Below are positions 33,810 to 41,800 of a DNA stretch of 42,222 nucleotides, piece after piece (position 1 is the stretch's first letter; every line of letters begins with the position of its first letter). A model generated the notes under the pieces. That model did not search any database. It was given only the letters and a program-made list of their open reading frames with translations, and was not told where the DNA came from. Source of the DNA: an uncultured Eubacteriales bacterium (GTDB lineage Bacteria > Bacillota > Clostridia > Oscillospirales > Oscillospiraceae); contig OMVL01000017.1 of assembly GCA_900314485.1 (NCBI GenBank), positions 1 through 42,222 of the forward strand. The letters are read 5' to 3'. The position numbers were made by a program, and so were the translations under genes.

Positions 33810-34727
33810 ATGAAAGCAAAGGTATTCTTCTCCCGAGAGATCACCCCGGAAAAGGTGGTGGCGCTGTATAACGCTCTGGGCATTGACCTGCCCGGCAAGG
33901 TGGCAGTCAAGCTCCACTCCGGTGAGAAGGGCAACCAGAACTTCATCCGTCCCAACTTCTGGCGGCCCATCATCGACCGGTTGAAGGGCACGGTGGTGGA
34001 GTGCAACACCGCCTATGCCGGGGAGCGGAACTACACTGACAAGCACCGCAAGCTGATCGAATATCACGGCTGGAACAAGTTCTACACCGTGGATCTGATG
34101 GATGCCGAGGGGCCTGATCTGGAGCTTGCCATCCCGGAGGGGAAGCGCTTAAAGCGGAATCTGGTGGGTAAGAACATGGCCAATTACGACTCGATGATCG
34201 TCCTCTCCCACTTTAAGGGCCACCCCATGGGCGGCTACGGCGGGGCGCTGAAGCAGCTGTCCATCGGCTGCGCCTCCTCCGCCGGCAAGAGCTGGATCCA
34301 CTCCGCCGGCTTTACCGAGGATCAGACCATTGTCTGGGACAACCTGCCGGAGCAGGACGCCTTTTTGGAGTCCATGGCGGACGCCGCCTCCTCTGTGGTG
34401 GAGTACTTTAAGGGACACATGGCCTTTATCAACGTGATGAAGAATATCTCCGTGGACTGCGACTGCTGCGCCGTGGCGGAGGATCCCTGCATGAAGGACG
34501 TGGGCATTCTCGCCTCTCTGGATCCCATCGCCATCGATCAGGCCTGCATTGATCTGGTCTATGCCGCCACCGACGACCCCGGACAGAAACACTTTTTGGA
34601 GCGGGTGGAGTCCCGCCACGGCATTCACACCATTGAGGCCGCCGCTGACCTGGGCTTTGGCTCCAGGGCATATGATTTCGGTTTCTATTCTCACTCCGCC
34701 CGCTGGCAGCGGACGGTGACACGATAA
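33810..34727 (+). CDS. DUF362 domain-containing protein
   Basis: 305 residues of the DUF362 family, whose function is unknown. Typical segments are VAVKLHSGEKGNQNFIRP, VVECNTAYAGERNYTDKHRK, MIVLSHFKGHPMGGYGGALKQLSIGCASSAGK and the C-terminal ILASLDPIAIDQACIDLVY. A cysteine cluster, DCDCCAVAEDPC, could bind an Fe-S cluster or metal; the separate ferredoxin domain seen in some relatives is absent. AAAGAGGTG precedes the ATG at 33810; a GTG 9 bases earlier falls in the ribosome binding site. Its last 37 bases overlap the end of the convergent sortase gene. Confidence 0.9.
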   Translation: MKAKVFFSREITPEKVVALYNALGIDLPGKVAVKLHSGEKGNQNFIRPNFWRPIIDRLKGTVVECNTAYAGERNYTDKHRKLIEYHGWNKFYTVDLMDAEGPDLELAIPEGKRLKRNLVGKNMANYDSMIVLSHFKGHPMGGYGGALKQLSIGCASSAGKSWIHSAGFTEDQTIVWDNLPEQDAFLESMADAASSVVEYFKGHMAFINVMKNISVDCDCCAVAEDPCMKDVGILASLDPIAIDQACIDLVYAATDDPGQKHFLERVESRHGIHTIEAAADLGFGSRAYDFGFYSHSARWQRTVTR

Positions 34728-35314
34728 GCGCCGCCGATGGTGCAGGTAAACAGGGTCAGATCCCAGTCGCCGCTCTCCATCTCCTCGATGGCGGTGGGCA
34801 TCAGCGTCTCCCGCAGGATCACCTCGTAGGAAAAGACGTTTCCGTCTACATCGGTAAAGATGATTCGATCGCCCGGCTCCAGATTTTTCAGGTTGCCGAA
34901 GTGCCTTGTGTAGTTGTGAGCCGCAATGATGAGATCGTCAGTGTAGGCGGAGCCCATGTACCGGCAGGGGGCAATTTTCAGGCCGGGATAGCTCCACTGG
35001 CTCATGACGGGAAGCGTGAGGCCGTAGGCCGGGATCTCCAGTACGCCGATGTAGCTGTGACCGTCAATGATCTCCTCCGGCATCTCCATGGATGGGTTGA
35101 GCAGATAGTCCGGGATCTCCTCCGCTGTGTCTCCGCCCACGGAGCCGCCGGTCTCCGGCTCCGCCGGGTGCCGCTCCTCCATCTGCGCTATGATCTGCTC
35201 GACGGACTGGGCCGCCCGTTCATCCTCCAGCAAATTGTACCCCGTAAGCAAAAGGGCTGCCGTAATCAACAGCAGCCCCATTGTAATCAGCGGAATGCCT
35301 CTCTTATCTCTCAT
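34691..35314 (-). CDS. Sortase, last gene of the pilus operon
   Basis: 207 residues. An N-terminal membrane helix (IPLITMGLLLITAALLLTGYNLL), a linker, and a sortase domain with catalytic H in IIAAHNYTRHFGNL, C in LTLFTCTIGGAYRVTVRC and the arginine eight residues after that cysteine (AYRVTVRC). It has no C-terminal membrane helix, unlike the other sortase here, so it more likely anchors pili or pilins to the wall than polymerises them; this is inference and the class is uncertain. The ATG at 35314 follows GAGGTGG and overlaps the ancillary pilin stop by 11 bases. Confidence 0.88.
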   Translation of the reverse strand: MRDKRGIPLITMGLLLITAALLLTGYNLLEDERAAQSVEQIIAQMEERHPAEPETGGSVGGDTAEEIPDYLLNPSMEMPEEIIDGHSYIGVLEIPAYGLTLPVMSQWSYPGLKIAPCRYMGSAYTDDLIIAAHNYTRHFGNLKNLEPGDRIIFTDVDGNVFSYEVILRETLMPTAIEEMESGDWDLTLFTCTIGGAYRVTVRCQRAE

Positions 35315-36263
35315 GGCCGGCACCACCTCTGCGGCGCACCAGTCCCACCGCCACCAGAAGCAGTCCGGAGGCCAGCAGCACCGGCACCGGCCACCAGTAT
35401 TGTCCGGTCTGGGGCAGTTTGGGCGGCTTGGAAGGGGGATTGACGGGCGGATTGGAGGGCGTTTTATAGGTGTTGGTCACCACGAAGGTAATCCCCTCAC
35501 GGGTGATTTTGACCGAATACCCCTCCTGCTCCTGTTCGGTCACGTTCCACTTGTGGCCGCTTTCCAGATCCGTCCAATCATAGCGCCAATTGTTTTCGGC
35601 GTTCAACGTCACGGTGTCGTAGACCTCTCCGTCACGGAGCAGCTGGATGGTGATCTTCCGGGGGCGGTTGTCCTTGTTGCCGTCGTCCTCCCAGACCTTC
35701 AGCACTTTCAGTGTCTCCGTCTCGGGCTGCTCCTCGGGGGCGGACTCAAACTTGGGTTGCACCGTCACCTCGTACAGCCACTCCCCGCTGTCCGAATCGA
35801 AGGCGGGTACCATCGTCAGGCAGGGTGCCGTCTCATAGATCAGGCCGTTCTGGGTGTGGAGTCCCGTGGTAATCAGATACAGGCCGCAGGGCAGTTGAAA
35901 GGCGGCCAGCCCCTGTTCGTCTGTGGCGGCGCCGGCGGCGGGGGCAAGTCCGTCCCGGAGGACGTAGCCTTCCAGCGTAGAGGCCAGCGCTTTCCATCCG
36001 TCCTCGTCCGTGCCGTCGATATTGAGATCGAAGTTTCGGAATTGCTCCGTGGCGGTCAGCTGACCGTTTTCGTCCGGTTCGGCCACAAGGTAGAGGTCAA
36101 ACCGCTGCCCTACAAGGGGGATGTCGCCATCCTGACTGGAGATCGTCAGGCTGGCCTCCTGTTCCGTATTCAGGGCTCCCAACCCCAGCGCCCGGGCGGG
36201 CAGGAGCAATATGAGCGTCATGAGTCCGAGCAGGATTGCGGTGATCCGCTTACTCCTCTTCAT
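35304..36263 (-). CDS. Ancillary pilin with LPQTG sorting signal
   Basis: 319 residues. A signal peptide (ITAILLGLMTLILLLPARALG) leads into a pilin N-terminal domain. A CnaB-type beta-sandwich follows (LKVLKVWEDDGNKDNRPRKI, then WNVTEQEQEGY), with a lysine and glutamate placed for an intramolecular isopeptide bond. A proline-rich stretch (TPSNPPVNPPSKPPK) comes before LPQTG, a hydrophobic helix and a basic tail (RRRGGAGHER). GGAGG lies 8 bases before the ATG at 36263; other in-frame starts crowd the ribosome binding site. It overlaps the class C sortase stop by 14 bases. Confidence 0.88.
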   Translation of the reverse strand: MKRSKRITAILLGLMTLILLLPARALGLGALNTEQEASLTISSQDGDIPLVGQRFDLYLVAEPDENGQLTATEQFRNFDLNIDGTDEDGWKALASTLEGYVLRDGLAPAAGAATDEQGLAAFQLPCGLYLITTGLHTQNGLIYETAPCLTMVPAFDSDSGEWLYEVTVQPKFESAPEEQPETETLKVLKVWEDDGNKDNRPRKITIQLLRDGEVYDTVTLNAENNWRYDWTDLESGHKWNVTEQEQEGYSVKITREGITFVVTNTYKTPSNPPVNPPSKPPKLPQTGQYWWPVPVLLASGLLLVAVGLVRRRGGAGHER

Positions 36264-37098
36264 CGGCATCGCCTCCACGTTTCTTTCTCGGCTGCCAGGG
36301 CAGCAACAAAATGATCACAAGCATCAGCAGCATGGGGATGGCCACAATGGGAGCCACGATCAGCGGCTCGATCTGGATGGCGTCCGCCACCACCACGGTT
36401 GCTTTTGCTTCCTTCATGTTTTCAATGCGGTGCCCACGCACCAGCAGTCGATGGGTGTTGATCCCGTAGGGGGTACAGGTCACCAGCGTGCAGTAGTCCT
36501 CCCCCGGCACAATTTGCAAGGCTGTGGTATCCTGAGGCTCCACGATGAGAATCTGATCCACCTGGTAGGTCAGCACCTCGTCCAGCACGCAGAGCATGAA
36601 CACGTCCCCCTCCTCCAGTCTGTCCAGATCGGTGAACAGCTTGGCGCTGGGGAGTCCCCGGTGGCCGGAGATGACGCAGTGGGTGTTCGCCCCGCCGGTG
36701 GGGAGCTCCAGATGACCTGCGGCGATCTGGAGGGCAGCGTCGTCGGTGCCGTGGTAGATGGGGAGGGAACAGGCGATGCCGGGGATCTCCACGTAGCCCA
36801 TAATGCCGGTGCCGGACACATCCAGCAGGGACTCGTATTCCGCCCGTTGCTCATCGGTCAGGGTGTAGGCCACCTCGCCCCGGGCAAGCGCTGCGTTGTA
36901 GGCGATGGCATCCGCCCAAAGCCGGTCGTATCGGTCTGTGTCCAGATTGGCCACCTCTTCGGCGTAGCCGGCAATGGCTCGGGATTGGTGGAAGGAGTTC
37001 CAGTAATCACTGACGGAGGGGTACAGCAGCAAGGACAGCCCTACAAGCAAAACCAGTATTAAGATCACGGTGATGAGATTGCTTGTCTTTTTCTTCAT
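36250..37098 (-). CDS. Class C-like pilin-polymerising sortase
   Basis: 282 residues with an N-terminal membrane helix, the segment DRYDRLWADAIAYNAALARGE typical of class C sortases, catalytic H in THCVISGHRGL, C in CTLVTCTPYGINTHR and R in THRLLVRGHR. A C-terminal membrane helix follows (IVAPIVAIPMLLMLVIILLLPW) with a basic tail. These features fit a pilus-assembly sortase that joins pilin subunits. The Asp-Pro-aromatic lid motif usually found in class C is not evident in the expected place. The ATG overlaps the pilin stop (ATGA). Confidence 0.93.
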   Translation of the reverse strand: MKKKTSNLITVILILVLLVGLSLLLYPSVSDYWNSFHQSRAIAGYAEEVANLDTDRYDRLWADAIAYNAALARGEVAYTLTDEQRAEYESLLDVSGTGIMGYVEIPGIACSLPIYHGTDDAALQIAAGHLELPTGGANTHCVISGHRGLPSAKLFTDLDRLEEGDVFMLCVLDEVLTYQVDQILIVEPQDTTALQIVPGEDYCTLVTCTPYGINTHRLLVRGHRIENMKEAKATVVVADAIQIEPLIVAPIVAIPMLLMLVIILLLPWQPRKKRGGDADEEE

Positions 37099-38777
37099 GC
37101 AGGGTTCTCCTTGCCGCTGCGGGCCGGGGAGGGCAGGATGCCAGCGCCCAGGGCAAGGACAGCACCAGTGACGTAGAAGATGGTGGTGCCGATGCCGCCG
37201 GTGGAGGGAAGAACGGAACCCTGGTTATTCTGGATATTTGCATCAAGTTCGCCAGTAGGAGTCTTGCTTCCTTCGTTGCCCTGCTCAACAGTAGTCATCG
37301 TAAATGAAGCACCATCAGTACCAGTTAATGCTGTGAGCTTAGGATCTGCAGATTCAAGATCATGCGTGGCTGTAATGGTAAAGATTTGATCTGCAATAGT
37401 GTTATAGCCAGTAGGAGTTGTGGACTCTACAAGTTTGTAAATACCTGCATCGAGACCAGCAAATGTAAATTTAGCATTCTCCGCTGTCTTTGCATCCGTA
37501 CCTGCTCCTACTGTATAGGACTCTTTCGTTTTGGTCGGGTTCGCTGCACCGGCTCCAGTGTGCAACGACGTTACATCTGTCCAAGTGCCCTTTTTGGTTT
37601 CGTAAGTATCTGTGCCATTCTGATCTTCAACAAATTTATAAAGTGTGAAGTCTGCACCAGTCAGCGGATTACCTGAAGCATCAACCTTGTTGAACACGGT
37701 CTTATAGGTGAATACGATATTGGTATCCCAAGGAGTATCATTTGTCTCAGGTGTTCCGTTTGCATCCTGGTTAGGATTGGAGCTATAGTCCACTTTGAAC
37801 TTGTTCGGGTTACCATCAGAGCCGACAACAGCGTTGCTGTTAAGCGTAGCAGTATAGGTGATTGAAATCACCGAGCCTGCACCAAGAGCTTTCAGAGCCG
37901 CTGATGCATCTTGTGTTGCTTGGGCAGCCTTAAGGTCAGTAATAGTATATGTGTAAACTTTGCCACCCGTATAGCTAGAGCCTGTACCCTCAGTAAATGT
38001 GATAGTCGTACCAGCTGTGTCAGAAGCACCATAGTGAATCTTTACAGAGTCAGCATTAAGAGTAAGACCCTTGGACATATCATCAGTGAAGACGATCTTA
38101 TACTGCTTGTAGTTTGCATAGTCATCTGGCAGAGTCATCGTGAGAGTGTAAGGAATGCTGTCGCCGATATCATAGTCAGCGGAATCCTTCAGCTTGGAAT
38201 AATCTGAGCTATCGGAGTCATTCTGATCATCAACATGCTTTTCGGAAGTTACGGTGCCCTTCTTCGGGGTAATCTGAATGTCGTTAAAAACTGCTACGAT
38301 GTTCAGAGATTTTGCATCACCGTCATCAAGAGAAGCAGTGGTATCTTTGATAAGATAGTAACCGGGAACTACATTGAGTGAGTTATCCTTGCTCACTTGA
38401 CCAACGCCAGAAGCGGAGCTTTTCAACACAGACTCGGCAATTGCATTGATTTGCTGATTGGATAATCCGCTTGCAGTAATAGCAGTAATAAATGCATCTA
38501 CCGTTTCATAAGTCGTTGTTGCATTAGCATCTGAACCCCATGCAGGATTACCAAGCTTGCTTTCGCCTGCCACAAGTGTACCAGTCAAAATCTGGTATAC
38601 GGTATAAGTGTGAGTATCCGTGCTTGCTACTGAAATCGTGTACTTTCCATCAGTATCTGCTGCATTGCCGTCAGCAAACGTCTGACTTGTCGGTGGTGCC
38701 GCAAACGCCGTTGTGGCCAGAGCAAGGATCATGACCACTGCCAGCAACAGGCTGGCCAGTTTTTTGATATGCTTCAT
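37095..38777 (-). CDS. Backbone pilin with LPSTG sorting signal
   Basis: 560 residues. A signal peptide (HIKKLASLLLAVVMILALATTAFA) precedes the mature part. A first domain ends near residue 170. It is followed by an isopeptide-forming D2-type domain (SADYDIGDSIPYTLTMTLPDDY) and a CnaB-type domain with FNKVDASGNPLTGADFTLYK and the E-box YKLVESTTPTGYNTI. LPSTG is followed by a hydrophobic stretch and an unusual tail, PSPARSGKENPA. It sits directly before the class C sortase, as expected for its main substrate. The mature part is AT-rich against the GC-rich sorting end and neighbours. Confidence 0.93.
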   Translation of the reverse strand: MKHIKKLASLLLAVVMILALATTAFAAPPTSQTFADGNAADTDGKYTISVASTDTHTYTVYQILTGTLVAGESKLGNPAWGSDANATTTYETVDAFITAITASGLSNQQINAIAESVLKSSASGVGQVSKDNSLNVVPGYYLIKDTTASLDDGDAKSLNIVAVFNDIQITPKKGTVTSEKHVDDQNDSDSSDYSKLKDSADYDIGDSIPYTLTMTLPDDYANYKQYKIVFTDDMSKGLTLNADSVKIHYGASDTAGTTITFTEGTGSSYTGGKVYTYTITDLKAAQATQDASAALKALGAGSVISITYTATLNSNAVVGSDGNPNKFKVDYSSNPNQDANGTPETNDTPWDTNIVFTYKTVFNKVDASGNPLTGADFTLYKFVEDQNGTDTYETKKGTWTDVTSLHTGAGAANPTKTKESYTVGAGTDAKTAENAKFTFAGLDAGIYKLVESTTPTGYNTIADQIFTITATHDLESADPKLTALTGTDGASFTMTTVEQGNEGSKTPTGELDANIQNNQGSVLPSTGGIGTTIFYVTGAVLALGAGILPSPARSGKENPA

Positions 38778-38835
38778 GGTTGTTTTTCCTTTCTTTTCAT
38801 TTTCTTTTGGTTTTTGATTTGGAATCAGTTGCGCA

Positions 38836-41800
38836 TCAGGAGGATGCGTGGGCCTCCTTTCTGCGTTTTTGATGGTTATACAACAGGAGGGCGCTTGCGC
38901 TTACCATCAGCAGCAGGCCTCCAGTGGTATATAGGGTGGTTCCGGTCGAGCCGGTGGAGGGAAGTTCGTAGTGGACGACTTCTTTGTTGGTGAAGGTGGT
39001 GCCACCATCGATGTTGGTGATAGCCAGAGTCTTGTTACTTTCGGTGGCGGTGTCAACTGCCTTGGAGTTGACCTCGATCTTCTCAATCCAATATTCCGTC
39101 GTTTTGGTTTTCTGATCCCCATTGGTGGTGGTTGCCGTGGTGCTGGTGACCTGAACAAGAATCGTGTAAAGCGTGGGATCCTGTTCATACTCACCATTCA
39201 CATTGCCACCCGGTTTCTCTTCAATCAGATAATAGGTATAATAGCCTGCGCTATTGTATTTAATCTGATCAAAGCTGATGTTACCATTGGTATCATTCTG
39301 CTTTTCCTGAGGGGTCAGAACATCCTGACCGTCCTTCTGGCCGGTGACAACCTGAACAATTGCGCTCTCGTCATACAACCACTCGCTGTTCTCCTTATCC
39401 CAGATGGGCTTCGTGTTCAGCAGAGCAAAGGTGAACTGCTCAAGATCGGAGTTCTGCAAGTCATAGCTTGCCTTCTGCACCTGCTTGGTTGCGCTAAGGG
39501 TGAGATATGCCGGAATTTCCGTCTTGTTTGTCTTGCCCATGTCAAGATCGCCGTTGGTAGTGATGCCGCCGCCGTGGGTGTTGGACCAGTTGCCGGTAAC
39601 GTAGACGGAGGCAGCTGCCTTCGCAGCAGCTTTATCTTGCTCTGTCGCATTGGAAGTCAATGCCCAGATCGTAGTGTCGCCTACTTTCCAATCGCAAACA
39701 GTTCCAGCGCTTTGACCAGAGGAACTCCAGTTTTCTTTGCCGCCGCCGATCATGTCCTGATTATCCTTCAACGTACTCATACTGCCGGTGGTGAAATAAT
39801 CCTGTGCATCATACGGCGTTCCATTATCACTTTCTTTTGTCCTAAATTTGCCCCCGTTATATCCGTGTTGAGTATAGTTGTCTTTATATTGCCAGTCATA
39901 GTCCTTTACTGAGCCTTGCGGGCGAACAGTATCACATTTTGCCGTATTGTCGAAGATCGCAGCGCCCTTATCCTTTACACCATCGACGTCGCCGGAGGGA
40001 CAGGCAGCAACGCCGCCGCCAAAGCCATTCGCACTGTTCTGCGTAATCAGGACATCCAGAATGTTCAACAGACCATCCGTCTGAACGAAGATGCCGCCGC
40101 CACCCCAGTCGTTCCTGGTGTGAGTCTCATTGTTGGTGATGTAGATGGAGCTTCCGGTGGGTGCCGAAATCTCACCCTGAGCACCGCCGGCGATACGAAT
40201 GCCGCCGCCTTCGCCCTGATACGCCGTGTTGCCAGCAATGGTACCGCCGCTCATGATAAATCTGGTGCCGTTATCCTTGGCCCAATCGTGTCCATCAATA
40301 TTGCCACCCGTTTCCCAGAATCCGGCATAGACGCCGCCGCCGGCTTCCTGAGAGTAGTTGCCGGTGATGTAGCCGCCGGACATATACATTTTGGCTTTGT
40401 CAATTGCAATGCCGCCGCCGCCGCTTTGACCGGCACTGTTGTTCAGGCCGCCGTCTTTCCTGTTGCAGGTGACGTAACCGCCGCTCATGCTGAGCGTACC
40501 CGAGTTTACATAGATTCCGCCGCCGCAGTGGTCGTCAGCCGTACCGTAAACACGATTCGTCGCAACCTTGCCATCAGTCAGATTCAGCGTACCGGATTTG
40601 ACGTAGATGCCGCCGCCAAAATTGGCTCTATTCACAGCAACAACGCCGCCGCTCATATTGATCGTGCCGGTGTTCAAATAGATGCCGCCGCCCTTATCAC
40701 AGGCACCGTCAACAACATATGTTTTATCACCGGAGATATTTAATCTGCCGCCGCCAACATAGATGCCGTTGCCCTGAGCATTGTTCCAAGTAGAATGTCC
40801 ACAAACGATACCACCAGTGAAATTAAATGTGCTGTCCTTGCCGTCCTCCATTTTAATGGTGTGCTGGCCGTTTGGATTATAGTAAGTGCCGCCCTCAATA
40901 TTCAGCGTGCCGCCATCTACCTTTATCACCGAATCAGTCCCTGTACAGTAAATGCCGCCAACGCCATCGCTTATCGTTACCTGATGCTTATTCTGTGTCT
41001 CATTTGTCGTAATTCCGTCAGGATTAACGCTGCTCGTTACTTCATAATACTCGATTTTATTTACTTGTTTATAACTCTTTGTTTCATTGCCGTTGGTGTA
41101 AGAACCCGATCTGTACGTTACACTGCCAAGATCCTTATCCTTACTACCATAGTCAATCGAACCGCTTGATGACTGTATTACGTCGGTAATCGTTCCGGTT
41201 CCGGTGTCGATAATCGTAAGCGTTCCGGTCACATGAAACAGGGTACTGGCAGTGGATGTGATCTTATGTCCTTTCAAATCCAGCGTCACATCGCCTGTAA
41301 TGTTAATCGTGCTGCCCCAGTCTACATCTTCAGCCAGATAATAGGTACCGCTGTTTGCAAGCGCACCTAACTGATTTCGACCTCCATCTGACCTGAAATA
41401 AATTGCCTCACCGAAGCCGGGGACACCCCACTTGGAATTGTCCGCACTGCCATTATATTTGTAGCAGTACATGGAATTTTCATCGTAGAGGAAGCTCTTT
41501 CCGTTCGTCCCGGCAGCATCTCCGGCAAGGAAGTTGGAGTATTCATCGCCCAGAGTGTCATCGTTTCCATCGACAAAGCGCACATAGGTGCCGTAGTTTG
41601 TCGGAATATAGAATGACCCACAACCTCCGTCCTTATTGACTTTGCCTATCGTAACCTTGTCAAGTTCATTCAAATCTTCATCATAGAAGATTGCCTTGAC
41701 GTCGGTAAGGTCTGTGCCCGTATTATTTTCAAAGGCCATGGTTTTGTCAGCCAGACTTTCGATGTACCATTTGCCAACGACCCAGTTGCCTTTCCACGCA

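Noticed and set aside
39560..40760. Regularly spaced GCCGCCGCC blocks considered as a CRISPR-like or tandem repeat array
   Set aside because: They are codons for repeated glycines in one open frame with variable spacing; no constant direct repeat and no cas gene.
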